Assembly: GCA_030544235.1 (NCBI GenBank)
Contig: CM060466.1
Coordinates: 17,417,092 to 17,481,091 of the forward strand
Direction of reading: 5' to 3'
DNA: 64,000 bases
Source of the DNA: Lepturacanthus savala
Taxonomy: Eukaryota; Chordata; Actinopteri; Scombriformes; Trichiuridae
The notes beneath the pieces were generated by a model. That model did no database searches and was not told the origin of the DNA. It saw only the letters and a program-made list of their open reading frames with translations. The translations under genes and the position numbers were made by a program. Below, one piece after another: positions 1 through 11,907 of this stretch (the stretch's first letter is position 1; each line of letters opens with the position of its first letter).

Positions 1-105
1 AAATGTATTATTACAGTTTTTTACGATGAGTCTTTAAGGAACGGTCGAATTTGACCAGGAACACCAGATTGAGGAACATGAAACAAACACAACATAAGGG
101 GTTAA
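1..105 (+). mobile_element. Right end of a TTAA-flanked, piggyBac-like MITE (family A, partial)
   Basis: The window opens inside this element. It ends in an ACAACATAAGGGG-type terminus followed by TTAA at 102-105. The same right end (TGTATTATTACAGTTTTT, then AACACCA and ACACAACATGAGGG) appears in the complete copy at 42631-43277, so orientation and boundary are clear. CCC/GGG ends next to TTAA are the known signature of piggyBac-type elements. No transposase is present. Superfamily assignment is inferred from the ends only. Confidence 0.6.
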
Positions 106-3045
106 GAGTTAGTTGCTTTTTTATTGTGATTCATTGTTTTATGTCATGCAAACTAATGTCTGAGATGAACAGGATGCGTCTATGTCTGTGATGCATGTGC
201 GTTGCTGAACTGCTGCGTCTCGATGCCTGTAGCGTACACACAGGCCACGCTTCTGCCACGGTGCAGCTGTTGCACTGCTGCTGCCAGTATATTTTTTTTT
301 TTACATTGTGTTTGCATTAGATAATGGCCTTCACAATAAAAGTTTAATAAGAAATGACTCAAGGTTTTTTTTTTCATGCCTGTGACTGTATGATTGTCAA
401 CATTACCGTGAACAGACTTTCACCCTGTATCTAAGGACCACAGAATTACGTTAACATGGGTGCCAAAATGAAAACTGACAGGGAAAACGACACAGGCATT
501 TTCCGTGCTCACAAATCACGATTATTTGTCTACTGCAATTAGTAGCATGTCTGCAGGAGTTACTCATTTAGAGCCATGAACAAATAACTCAAGTAAATTG
601 CATAGTCTTCTTATTATTACCATTTAGCTGGTTACGAGTGACAAATATGAGACTTATCTAACTTATTTATGAAAAAATATATATTATATTATAGTCAATG
701 CTTATGTTTGATCCAGATGTGCAGTGTTAAACTGCACAGAGCAGATCGAGCCAGACGGGAAGTCAGCCATAGGAAGCATATGGTTCATTTTCAAAATAAA
801 AGACTATGTGCAGACCCCCACCTACTTAACCTACTGGAGAAGCACAAAAACAGGGAATCAATACCGGACAGGTCAAGTTACCTTTGTCTATTTGTTGTTC
901 TCTTTAAACATATGTGATTTTTACATAGATTATTGCAGGATCTTGCAATTATCTGTAATTTATCCGGCTTTTGAAACACTCCCAGCAGGGCAGGATGCAC
1001 ACACTTCTTGTGGAATAAAGGTGTAAGAACCTGTACCATAGGAGCTAACAAACAGGCAGGTAGACATAAACAAACCAATACCATTGCTCACTCAGTGGTG
1101 TAACTTCAAACCTGGCAGTGAATCCAGACTCCATATGCTCGCATCAGCATGATTTATGGGAGATGGCTTATTTCCTCTGGATTTCCTGCAACACTGATGC
1201 ATACTTTTTTTTGTTTTCTTTTTCATCTACATCTGTCTCTGTTTTGGTCCACAGCTCATTTTCACATCGGCACACTCCATTGTGAACCCTGGCAGTGTTG
1301 GAGACTCTATCCATTAAGCTACCGCAAACACAGATTGAAACCCCTGCAGCTCCACATGCTGCAGAGCAGGTCGACGTGTACGTTTTGTGCCGCTTTCACA
1401 AGCACGTTCAGTGGTTCAGATTAGGTTGCCTAAATGTTTATGGTTGAGGTTCTCTGAGGTAATTAATCCAACGTCAGTCAGCACACTGCTCTCTGAAGCA
1501 CAGGGACGGGCCATGTTTTAATGGGTTTAGCTTGGAGTTTTTCTCTGTGCCAGTTGAGAAGAAAGAAAGTGAAGGGTGATTTAGAACCTCTATCACAGCG
1601 AGTTTGTGAAATAGTTACAAAATTAATGGAGCACTGTTCAATTCTGGCTCCCAAACACCAGTGTCACGATTCCAACTTACGCGTACATGCACATAAACAG
1701 GGTATGGCAATAAAAAGCTGAATGAGGAGGTATCGTCCTTCGTTTTCTGCCTGTGGGATTTGCTTATTTCAGATAACTGAAAATGGAACTATAAAATTTC
1801 CTCTAGGGAAATTTTGAAAGGGCTCATGGGGCTACTGCCGGACTGTGTACATTATGACGAGCTTCTACAAAGATTTCAAGCAAATAATATGAGTAAATTT
1901 ATGATATTAACACCTACAACAAACTTTTTTTTCCAAGTATTTATTCAGCAACTTCAACAAGGTAACTATACATAACTATGTTTGATGTTGAATTCCTGAC
2001 TTTTTCCAGACTTCTCAAAAAAAAAAATTTAAAATAAAATAATTTGCAATGAGAAAGGTGTGTTTTGTATAAATTCATATTCAGAAATTCGTGTTATGAT
2101 TGTTGCTGAGATGTGTGTGTGTTTGTGTGTGTAAGGTGACAAATGTTATGAATTATCATACGCGTATGGGTGGATCAGTGTTTAAACATGTTAACAAGCG
2201 CCAGGTGTTTCTTATAAACCTTAACGAGCTGTGGCCTGGGCCGCAAAGGTTACAATGGCAACTTGAGCTGGTTGCCAATAACGGATGCACTGCAGGTTAA
2301 CACAGAAAAGACATTTTTCTCCCACTGCACTGGTCTCCCATTTAGGGTGACAAAATGGTAGCTCTTAGCAGAAAATAACATTGACCATCATCGCTGTAAG
2401 GACACAACACGTGTATACAGTTTAAAGTTTAAATGGAGTTCTCTAGGTGAAAGTATGCCCGAGCAGTAGGGAGCAATTGGCAGTGCAAAAACTGATGGTC
2501 TGTTCCTTTTTTGACCTTGTCCTTTTCATTTCCTATGAGAACTCTTGCACAGATTTTTATGACTTATGTCATGAAAAAATTGTATTTTGCAGATAAAAGT
2601 GATAGCACACCATTCCTGATACAATTTCCTCGAGTCCTCTCAAAACTGTAGGATGAATTAGGTGCTAAAAACTGTCAGAAAGAGGAATAAGAAATAGGAT
2701 AGGGGGTATCCTAGGATGAAACCATTTTGACAGGTTCCATATCCATAGGATAATGATAGTTATACTGGACCCACTCCCTTCAGCTATTTCACAGCAATAG
2801 GGACTAGGCTAGGAGCAATTGCACTGGAACCCCAATTTGATAGCAGCTTCATGTTAACAATCTGTGTTTCCCCAAAGCACTCCGACCTTACTACCTGAGC
2901 TAGCTCACCTTGTTGTTGTGATCATCTGGTTAGAGATAGTTAAAAAGAAACAAATAAAAAAACAACAACCAACGTATGCTAAAGTCTATTGTAACATGAC
3001 TCTTAAAATTGGATAAAATCTAAATTCATGAATTTCGGACAAACA
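106..3045. other. Non-coding DNA, no gene seen
   Basis: About 2.9 kb of AT-rich sequence with homopolymer A/T runs (near 293, 369 and 2018) and a short GT run at about 2114-2135. Open frames are short, overlap on opposite strands and show no recognisable domain or splice structure. Confidence 0.6.
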
Positions 3046-3340
3046 TCCACAATGATGTCAGTCATTTTCTATACCTGCTTATTCCTCAATAGGGTCGCAG
3101 GGGTCTGCTGGAGCCTATCCCAGCGTGTTATGGCGAGAGGCAGGGATACACCCCAGATGGTCGCCAGCCAATTGTGGAGCACACACACCATTCACTCACA
3201 CATTCACACCTACGGGCAATTTAGAGTCTCCAATTAACCTCAGCATGTTTTTGGACTGCGCAGACACGGGGAGAACACCTTTTTGCTGTGAAGCAACAAG
3301 GCTAGCCCCTGCACCACCGTGTCGCCCTCCACAATGATGT
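3046..3340 (-). mobile_element. tRNA-derived SINE (V-SINE/HE1-like) with 13-bp target duplication
   Basis: The body at 3059-3327 is flanked by a perfect direct repeat, TCCACAATGATGT, at 3046-3058 and 3328-3340. This is the mark of retrotransposition. Read on the minus strand, the element starts with a tRNA-like head (GGGCGACACGGTGGTGCAGG, then GCTTCACAGCAAAAAGG). It continues through the body (AATTGGAGACTCTAAATTGC) and ends in the tail region GGTATAGAAAATGACTGACA. Part of the central conserved segment is deleted relative to the copies at 27151 and 53036. Family name is from memory of fish SINEs and needs a search. Confidence 0.72.
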
Positions 3341-4440
3341 ACCTGATGAAAAAAATAAATCCTACTTTTTAAAAGGGCTACAGCAGCTGTCTTTCTGTAA
3401 CAATCAAATAACTGGGTACTGGTATGAGAGTTAAAAATGACTATGTATTATCTGTCAGATGGATGGTTTGATTCCACTCTTTTTGAAGTCTAACACAGTA
3501 ACCTGAAGACGAATTCTGTTTGATTGAGTCTAAATGATAACCAGCTACAGCTCCCCCCTTACATTCTAATTTCCCATATCAGTGTTCTCACTCTCTTATG
3601 GAAATAAGTATCATCATTTTGTTTTCCTTTTACAAGCTTGGCACAGTAGACACACTTTCATGGCCGTGAGCAGCACTTCCTCTGTGCTTTCAATCAGCCC
3701 TCTGCCTTTAATTCTTTTTTAACAGTGATTTGTGTCGGTTCAGGAACATGCAGACAAATTATATTATCCTGCTGATTAAAAAACGTGGTGCAGGCACAAA
3801 AGATGCTTCCAAATGCAATACATTAGCATGAGTGTCATGAAAAAAAAAACTGTCTATGTACTCAGATCTATAGGTGGAACTGTTTTGGATTGGTTGAACA
3901 GTCCTTTAAAGTTGCGTTCAATCAGCTTTCTTTGTGTGCACCATTCTCTGTTCTGAGCTCCACTCAGAGTGGAATGAACCACCTATAGTACAAGGCCATG
4001 ATACAATGATAATCATTCATCTCCTGCCAACCATAAGAGATTTAAAAGGCTAAAAATGAGAATATTTATGTGGCTCATTTATATGGCTTTCACATTCAAA
4101 GTTTGCTATAAAATAGGGAGAAAGCTGCTATTCTTGCATCTTTGCAACATACCGTAGCTTCAAAAAGTTGGAAGGAAAGTTTAATAAAAAGTTCTCACAC
4201 CCAACTTGACCCTGTAAATGTCACAGTGGTGTTGGACTGATGCTCTGCTGCTTGTGAAACGGCCTTCCTGAACCATCTGAGAGCAGCACCATAGTCTCTT
4301 TAAAAATGATTAAAAACCGTTCTATTCAGGAAGGGCTTTTTCATCGGAAATCGTGTTATTATGTTGAGTATTCTGTGTTATTCATACTGTAGCACTTTCA
4401 CAAGGTTCAGCATGAATGAAAAGTATTGGATTAATAAAAA

Positions 4441-4442
<2 letters not shown>
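3341..4442. other. Non-coding DNA, no gene seen
   Basis: AT-rich unique-looking sequence with an A run near 3840. Nothing recognisable. Confidence 0.6.

Positions 4443-4482
<40 letters not shown>
4443..4482. repeat. (GT)20 microsatellite
   Basis: Uninterrupted GT dinucleotide run of 40 bases, giving CA when read on the minus strand. Confidence 0.97.
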
Positions 4483-4485
<3 letters not shown>

Positions 4486-5221
4486 CACATAGCAGCAGGT
4501 GGTGACATTTTAAAGAGTAAACAAACGGGAGCTGGTTGGTTGATTTGAGTCTATGACTGAGCTGCAGAGAGAATACCACTTTGGCATTTTCGTGTTTCCC
4601 ACCATGAAAACAGATTTTACTGCTTCATAGCCCCCCGACACGCACACAGGTGCTTTGAGTTATTGTGGACTAAAAATCCTCTTAGGTTCAAATGGCTTGG
4701 GGTCATCAAATCTGCTGAGGTTTTTTAAATTCCATGTAGTAATTTGAGTCATAAAGTTGTAAGTTTTTTTTTAATTTAATTTTTTTTTTTTACAGCTGTG
4801 ACAAAATGGCAAAGAAAGGCCACAGCTGTCACTCGATTTCTGTAGGTACATGCTCCCACACTACTGAGGAGAGGGCTAATCAGTCGTGACGATTGCCAGG
4901 AGCTGGTCGAAGCCGCTTTTCATAAATCAAACTTTAGTGTTTGCTAAGTGGACATCAGCGAGATTCACTGAATTAAAACAGGTTGTACCAGGGTGGAATA
5001 TGGTTTACAGTTCATCGACCCAGCTCTCATTTAAAATGTGGCTTAGTAATGACAGTGAATCAGGGAGATTTTAAACTACATTTCCTGAAATAGCACAGCA
5101 TACTTCAAATTTCAAAATTGTATTATCTACTCATTATAAACTTTAAATTACATTTAAAATTATTAAATTAAATTTCTAAGACACCGCTGATTTCTTGTAA
5201 CAACTGAATTGAACCTTAACG
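4483..5221. other. Non-coding DNA, no gene seen
   Basis: Contains T-rich runs at about 4766-4792. No gene or repeat family recognised. Confidence 0.55.
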
Positions 5222-5687
5222 TAACCGTCTATTGCCTAAAATATTATTTAGACATGGTAAAACATATTTTGAATGTTTTTATTACTTAAATTGCCTAAAT
5301 AATAGAGAATATTTAAGAAATATAAGAAAATATTTTAAACAGTCTGAGGATAGTTTCATGCTATGTAATTCAATGGGACTCCATTTGGTTGTATGCACTA
5401 GGAATACTGCATATTTTGCATATTGTTGACAAAAAATTGGTTTCAGAATACTAGATGTTGTTGATGCATACTTGCCCCGGATCGTGAGCTCAATCATTTT
5501 CCAAAATTCTGAATAAAAGACAAGCTTATGTTGGAAGACAGTGATGCTCACATGTCAATTGAAAGTCCCTAAAAATGTCCCCTTTTCATGCCAAACTGTA
5601 AATATATGGATATTATATCACAACCCTTTAGAAAAATGAAAATAAAGTAATTGTTGCCATATGGTAACATTATGGAATAGAGGGTTA
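5222..5687 (-). mobile_element. TTAA-type MITE, family B, copy 1
   Basis: The left end TAACCGTCTATTGCC and right end GGAATAGAGGGTTAG are imperfect inverted repeats of the family B terminus CCCTCTATTGCATA. Just inside the right end is TTGTTGCCATATGGTAACA, the palindromic subterminal block shared with the other copies. The interior also has TTCAGAATTTTGG-type and CCCCTTTTCATGCC blocks in reverse orientation. There is no coding capacity. Membership rests on direct comparison with copies at 12111, 34339, 48991, 56869 and 57132. Confidence 0.68.
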
Positions 5688-6290
5688 GTAAGACATTTGT
5701 CAAGCTTCAATGATGCAATACAATTTAGCAAGTCACTAATTTTAAACTAAAAACGTATGACTTTATATAAAAAAAAACGTACAGGTTTGTGTAACACTAA
5801 GAGAGGTGTTTGACCACTGAAGTGGATTACAGCACTTTATTTCAACTTAATTTTAATGGCCATTTGAATGAATAGGTAGAAAAATGATTTGAAAACATCT
5901 GCAGATTTGTTGATTTATTTCAGAATTCAGGCACCTCAGCCACAGAGACTGAGCCTCCATCAGACCTTTTGTTAACTTTGGGCTGAATCACCTTGAGCTA
6001 CTGTACGGGGGGACTTGTAGCAGAGTTTCTGTGATAAATGCTGGAACTTGGCCATGCGGGTCCTTGAAGGTAATTAAAAAGCAATCGTAAAAATCAATTC
6101 TAAAACGTATTTTGCTCTGTGCCAGTGCTACAAGGCTACCATGGAGGTAATACCAGGAGCCAACTGTTAGCTGTTAGTTACAGGACTGCTGCCTGAATCT
6201 AGCACAAGGTAAAGTAAATTTAAAGGAGAAGTGCTGTCATCTTATAGGAAATGTATGTCACAGTGTCACTGTAATTTATCACAAACTCAA
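5688..6290. other. Non-coding DNA, no gene seen
   Basis: AT-rich sequence with A runs near 5770. Nothing recognised. Confidence 0.55.
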
Positions 6291-6352
6291 TTCAAGGCAA
6301 TTCAATTCAATATATATATATATATATATATATTGAATTGAATTGCCTTGAA
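6291..6352. repeat. Perfect palindrome with AT core (hairpin 1)
   Basis: A 20-base arm at 6291-6310 (TTCAAGGCAATTC...) is exactly reverse-complementary to the arm at 6333-6352. The spacer is pure (TA)n, which is itself self-complementary, so the whole 62 bases can fold into one stem. Confidence 0.9.
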
Positions 6353-6356
6353 TGAA

Positions 6357-6496
<140 letters not shown>

Positions 6497-7170
6497 ACAC
6501 ACATTCATTATCAGAATGGCATTATCAGAATGCAGGAGCTTGGGTGTTTATAGATCGGTTGATCTGTAAAACTGATGCGAGCTCACCCTCAGACGCCTAC
6601 ATGACTCTATTTGTAATTTGTCTTTTGCATTTGCAACTTGTCACTTTTCTTTCCTTCTTTTTTCCCCCACCACCACCACTTCCTCTCTAATTCAAACACA
6701 GACACACCTGCCCTCACCACAGCGTCTGCAGGGTGGAAGTGTTTAATCTCTTTTCCACGGAGCTCATATATGTCTGATTCCATGGTTTGAGTAGCAGCAC
6801 TGAGCTATTTTTTTTTTTTTGGAGGGACATTGTTTGATTTAAAAAGGCCTCAAGCAAAATAACAGGATGTAACACCTCATAATCTCTGACTCCATTTTGG
6901 TTCGGTTCACTTTGACACGATTCATTGGCATCAAAGTAAAGAATAATGCTGGCAACAACAAAAATTTGCACACCGTGTCCCAATTCCCTTCTTGTTTTTG
7001 TGCATTTGTGTGTTTACAGCATGAGTGTGTGTGTGTGTTGTTTCTGTATGCAAAAAAGGAAACTTACTGACTGTGTGTTTAGCAGATATGAGAGAAAAAG
7101 ACGGAGAGTTTACTGGAGAGAGACAGAGGGTGAGAAATCTGTGAAAGTGAGATCATTTTAGTTTGTCATT

Positions 7171-7172
<2 letters not shown>
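6497..7172. other. Non-coding DNA, no gene seen
   Basis: Holds a T run near 6807 and purine-rich stretches near 7090-7150. No gene recognised. Confidence 0.55.
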
Positions 7173-7248
<76 letters not shown>

Positions 7249-7253
7249 GTGTT
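7173..7253. repeat. Interrupted (GT)n microsatellite
   Basis: GT run from 7173 that breaks down into four GTATGT-type interruptions before 7253. Confidence 0.95.
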
Positions 7254-7817
7254 TATGACAGCAGGGGCAGAGAGCACAAATCTCATTAACAGTATGAGTT
7301 TGTGGAGGGAAAATAAAATAGTTTTTTAAAGGCCTCTTTATCGAGCCAAGCCGGACAATTACCATCTTCCACCCAGAACAGCCTCCTGACGTCCTCCACC
7401 ACTCCCACTCCCTCCATCCCTTCATAAGTCTCTCTACCTCCGTCTTCCTCCCTCCTTCCCCCTCCTATTTAACTATAAGCATCCTCTTCCTTGTCTTCTC
7501 ATACCTCTATCTCTTCCCTGCATCTTGTCTCTACTCTTCGCCTTCCTCCCTCCCTCTCCTCACATTTCCCCCCGTCTTCTCCACTTAGACATTTTTCTTT
7601 CCTAAATTTAGCCTTTAATTTAATTTTCAGCACCATTAATACTAAGCTAAGGCCTTATCGGCCTGATTTGCAGCCCGCTCTGAGAGGAGAAAGCGAGCCT
7701 TATTTCAGGGGCCCGTCCTTAAATCAAGATGGTAGCCCAGCAGGCTGATGGGAGGGGAAAGCTGATGGATGGCACAGACTGAAAAATCGGCAAATATAAG
7801 CTCGGCCCAAAGGAGGA

Positions 7818-7818
<1 letters not shown>
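7254..7818. other. Pyrimidine-rich tract followed by complex non-coding DNA
   Basis: Bases 7376-7600 are strongly pyrimidine-rich on the plus strand (repeated CTCCCTCC and CTTCCTCC). Bases 7610-7800 change abruptly to balanced, complex sequence that could be a conserved non-coding element. The frames here are compositional. Confidence 0.45.

Positions 7819-7849
<31 letters not shown>
7819..7849. repeat. (AC)15 microsatellite
   Basis: Perfect AC dinucleotide run of 31 bases. Confidence 0.96.
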
Positions 7850-7852
<3 letters not shown>

Positions 7853-8950
7853 TCACACAAATTGACGCTTGCAAGCATGGTTCTGGCTGAATAGAACGCT
7901 GGTAATTGACAGTGCAGGCTGCAGTATCCATCTTTCCATGAACTTCAAAGTACAGTCTGTCTACGACAACCTCCTCCTGACCAGGATTCTTTCTCAGTAC
8001 TGCTGCTTCAACAGAACTGGGATTATATGATAGAGAGAGTCACAGCAGATATCAAAAGTGTGCATTAATCTCAGTCAGAAGCAAGCTGGACAGTTTGCAT
8101 GTTTTAGAATATGATTAGCTAATCTCCAGTGGGGAAAGAAAAAACAAAAAAACGTTAGCCAGAGATGAAAACTTTTGAAGCAGGGTCAGGATTTGATACA
8201 ATATGTACAGTAGTGACAAAATTGAAAGTTGTTAAGGATACGATAAAGTACATTTCAGATACCAGCAAAAAAAGTGATAGTTGAGTGAAAAATTGAGGAA
8301 TATGGGCATTGTCAGTGTATGGGTCCCAATGCTCCGTCTTTTATTTTAGTTAATTTATACATTTTTTTCTTCTGAGGCCACTCCGAGCATTTTGAGTTGA
8401 GAATCTCTTCAAGAAAAGGTGCTTCTCCAGGGACGTGTCAGTCCAGTGAAGGAGGAAACAGAGGAGAAGCTTGTTCTTGGCCATGTCGATTCTGAGCTTC
8501 ATGACATTTTCAGACAGAAACTATCATAACTGAGACAGAAAAGCCCAGGAGAGGAGAGTTTTGTTTTTTGTTTTTTTTTTTTCCTTTTTCAAAAAGGGCT
8601 TGATCCCAGTTTTTTTTTCAGACAAAGAAAAATACCGTGTGAACACACGGCTTCACTCGGAGATTCCGTTACCAGGAGTGGCAAAGATTTAAGGATCAGT
8701 AAAGTCCAAGTGTGGAGGAAACGTTGCCTGAATTGAAGAGACTCGTCCTCTTTTACTGTAGCAGGTTTAGTAGGTTTCTGACTCAGTTTGTCAGACTCAA
8801 CATTCATCGGTTTAAGCTTTGGACTCTACATAAGACAACATCCGGGGTCTTCATTGTATCTACACAACATTTCCTTGACATATATATTGTACATGACAGT
8901 GGTGAACCCTGGATTTACAGCTTTGGCCTTCTGCCAGGGTTCTGGGCAAT
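7850..8950. other. Non-coding DNA, no gene seen
   Basis: Unique-looking sequence with a T run at about 8560-8582. Open frames at 8589-9032 overlap on both strands and have no domain. Confidence 0.5.
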
Positions 8951-9010
8951 CCCCCCCTACCCCCCCACCCCTCTCTACCCCTCACCCCACCCGACCCACC
9001 CACACACACA
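8951..9010 (-). repeat. C-rich tract with G-quadruplex potential on the minus strand
   Basis: The plus strand has successive C runs (CCCCCCC, CCCCCCC, CCCC, CCCC, CCCC) with spacers of up to six bases between 8951 and 8990. The minus strand therefore has at least four runs of four or more G and fits the usual quadruplex pattern. A short CA run follows. Confidence 0.7.
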
Positions 9011-9380
9011 TGAGGAACACATTCCACCGTAATCATTCAGTAAATCAAGTATCTTAATCAATAAAATGCAGCTATGCAATTCCCCAGGACAAATATTCAC
9101 GCTTCAGTGCAGTACAATGTCCTCCGAGTCGTTAACGTTATCCGGAGCGGCTGCCATTACTTTCAGTTGCAGGGAGGGGGATGGAGGGGGGTGGAGCTGC
9201 CTCTCCTCTGTCTACGGCACGCTGCAGAGGCAGATCAGACCAGGCGAGGGCCTGAGCAGCAGAGTCCTGCAGCAAGAGCTGTGTCCACAGCAGGCGAGGA
9301 GTAAAAAAATTTAGAGGGGAGATGTGATTGGACGATATTACTGTCATTCACACTCACAGTGCTGTATGACACACCCACTA
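9011..9380. other. CpG-retaining complex sequence, no gene assigned
   Basis: Bases 9125-9310 are less AT-rich than their surroundings and contain a cluster of CpGs (near TCCGAGTCGTTAACG). Frames are open on both strands but short and show no known domain. It could be regulatory or an old exon; I cannot decide. Confidence 0.35.
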
Positions 9381-9841
9381 CCAGAGATATACATATGAAA
9401 GGCTAAACGTCTTACGGCACAGACTTAAATGACCTCACCTGGCGGCCATCTTTCTAGAGGCAAACAGCCTGACCTGATGTATTGAACTTAAGTGAAGGTG
9501 AATGATCTGAACAAACTCAAACACTGGCTGGAAACTTGATGGGTTTACACACGATTTGGTTTCCTACAAATGTTATCAATGTAGCTATAATAATATAACT
9601 ATATAATATATATTTATATATATTTAAAAAAACTATAATTTTACAGTGTCATGACTACATGTTGTGTATAGGAAACCAAGATGTTTAAAAATCGGTTGAA
9701 AATTGAGCATGTTTTGGTCATTTATAGGAACATGTACTGTAAAATACAATGTTATGTGTGAGTGAGCTGACTGTGGCAAGATGGCTGCAATTGGCCGTGT
9801 GCAGATGGAACATCTAGCGTTAATTATGTATATCTATGTTC
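9381..9841. mobile_element. Inverted-repeat DNA element (family N), about 460 bp
   Basis: The left end has AGATATACATATGAAAGG-CTAAACG; the right end has CTAGCGTTAATTATGTATAT. The two are imperfect inverted repeats built on AGATATACATAAT and AACGCTAGA. A fragment with the same terminus lies at 43913-43995, and part of the interior is repeated at 10505-10678. There is no transposase. The class is not assigned. Confidence 0.5.
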
Positions 9842-9877
9842 TCTACCCTCAGGAAATAAAAATCAGACCCCACTCAG

Positions 9878-10406
9878 TTTAAAGGGGCCATATTGTGAAA
9901 ATTATACAAAAAAACACACATACACACACACACAGTTTGTGTTCCTGCTAACACACAAACTGTGAAATAAGAGCACACACATATTCTGATGAGGTCTGGC
10001 CTGCTGAAAACAAGCCACTTAGAAATGGCTCTTGTTGTGATGTCAGGAGTGGACATTAATAACGACCACTTGAAACCATGTAGCTGACCCCTCCTTCCAC
10101 AGTCCTTGTACTTCGCTTTTTTATATTTCTCTGACTGACCCCAGCTTTCTAAAGGGGCGGGACATTTCCGGCAGCGCTAGACCAATCGTGGGTGCGGGTG
10201 TTTCAGCAGGGAGGGACAGGGGGAAACAGGGTCTTTCAGAGTTAGTGTATGAGAAGGCAGACTGTATTGCTGCTACAGGTCTAAGTGATTTTGTGCCATA
10301 AAAAGATTTTTTTCATTCATCTCTTTCAGAAAAGAATTTTCTGAATTTTATAAATAGAAAGGTGTAATAATTAAACTGGGAAAATGGTAAAACATGGCCT
10401 TTTTAA
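9878..10406 (+). mobile_element. MITE family M, full-length copy (about 529 bp)
   Basis: Left end TTTAAAGGGGCCATATTGTG and right end CATGGCCTTTTTAA form an imperfect terminal inverted repeat of roughly 20 bases. The interior contains CTCTTGTTGTGATGTCAGG and GGGACATTTCCGG...GACCAATC, both found in reverse orientation in the copy at 53390-53704. There is no open frame of note. Superfamily is not determined. Confidence 0.6.
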
Positions 10407-10504
10407 CAGAGACTCTCACATCTACCCAGCAACTGAAAAAGGCAGGAAGCATGTTTGAGTTGTTTATTACTCTCCTGCTGTTTATTGGCTGGAATTGGCT
10501 GGAA

Positions 10505-10678
10505 TCAAACAGTCTAACCTGATGTATTGAACGTAAGGGAAAGTGAATGAGCTGAACAAACTCAAATACTCACTGAAAACTTGATGGATTTACACATGGT
10601 TTAGTTTCTTACAAATGTTACCAACATGGCTGTAATTACATAAATATATAATATATATACTTAAAAACTATAAGGGTT
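10505..10678. repeat. Repeated internal fragment of family N
   Basis: This segment matches 9460-9640 in direct orientation: CCTGATGTATTGAAC, GAACAAACTCAAA, AAACTTGATGG.TTTACACA and ACAAATGTTA all recur in the same order. The two copies lie on either side of the family M element. It is either a local duplication or two independent insertions. Confidence 0.65.
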
Positions 10679-11689
10679 TGAATGGTTTATTATACTCCTG
10701 TTGCTTATTGGCTGGAATAATGTTCTTTGGGCCTGTGTATGAACACTTAATTTCATTCAGCACACACACACACATACACACATGGACACTGGCAAACCAT
10801 GATGGGTTATTGGCTGAATTTGCCAAAAAAAAAAAAAAAAACATGTACTGGATTAGACTCACTGCACCTTTACAGTCAACAGTGGGTTTGTTCTAGACGA
10901 GTCTAATTGAGTGTGATAGGGCAGGGTGGGATCTATCAACCGAGCCGTGAGTGTCGGCTGGACCACCGCCGCTGCTGCTCTTTGATGCCTCGTGTTGTGT
11001 CGTGACCGTCATAGAGGCTCCGGCCCACAGCAGCCGCCTTGTTCTTCTGTAACATCATGCGTTTTTGCCTTTGAGGCATCCGAAGTTCTGACAGCAAGGC
11101 TGGAATTGAGTTCGCAGTCGCACATCATCAGCAATAAATGATGAGCCGAACCCAAAGACACAATTATACATGACTGCGCAGCACAGGTTGAATAATGAAT
11201 GAACACCGGGGCATGAATGTAAGACGGGGATTTTTTCAAATGGCATCACAGTCAACACCCACAGGGATCCTTTCTTCGCTGAAAAAGTGGAGCGCGAGGC
11301 TTAGGCGGAGACACTGGAGGGAAAAAAAAGTACTGCAGGGATTTGATCCCAAGCCAGCAGGCTACATGTGGCTCCAGAGATAGCGGTCTAAAACCTTCTG
11401 TTTGTCTCATTCCGGTACTTTGTAATTTCTCAGCAACCAGATGCACGATGCAGTTAAATACTGAAGAGACCGGTGAAAAAAAATTAATATTATTTCTCAG
11501 CTGTGTAATTGGATAGAGAAGACAGACAGCAAAACCTGCTGGCGTGTTCTTGATGCAATGTTTAGAGCGAGTTGTAATTTCCACTGTTTGATTTCCCCCG
11601 TGTTTGTTATGGCTCCCCTCCGGAATCCATTAGGTCCTCCGCAATCACCGATCACGTCCACACGCTCCAAGGTTCACACCCACAGGTTT
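10679..11689. other. Non-coding DNA with a CpG-dense block
   Basis: A short CA run at 10759-10781 and an A17-18 run near 10823 are followed by 10930-11320. That block keeps roughly twenty CpGs and is complex in sequence, unlike the AT-rich surroundings. Frames on both strands lack domains. A tRNA-like GGGATCAAATCCC on the minus strand at about 11339-11351 does not fold as a tRNA. Confidence 0.4.
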
Positions 11690-11767
11690 CTCTTCTCTTT
11701 TATTCTCTTCTCTTCTCTTCTCTTCTCTTCTCTTCTCTTCTCTTCTCTTCTCTTCTCTTCTCTCTTC
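11690..11767. repeat. (TCTTC)n pentanucleotide repeat
   Basis: About 13 tandem TCTTC units, with imperfect copies at the left edge. The strand is pure pyrimidine throughout. Confidence 0.95.
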
Positions 11768-11880
11768 TTTACCCACAGCGGTCCTCACACCCCGCCCCTC
11801 CTTCAATCACCTACCGGCAGCCAGGAATAATTGACGTTCTCCAACCAACCTACTTATTAAATAAACAACATGTCGCTCAG

Positions 11881-11907
11881 AAAAAAAAAAAAAAAAAAAA
11901 AAAAAAA
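11881..11907. repeat. A27 homopolymer
   Basis: Uninterrupted run of 27 A after TCGCTCAG. It could be the tail of an old retroposed sequence, but no element is recognisable upstream. Confidence 0.85.

Noticed and set aside
9126..9310. Possible coding exon in overlapping frames
   Set aside because: Frames open on both strands, no consistent splice sites and no recognised residues.
11330..11400. tRNA-like GGGATCAAATCCC box on the minus strand followed by a T run
   Set aside because: The T-loop lacks the invariant TTC, acceptor arms do not pair, and no anticodon arm fits.
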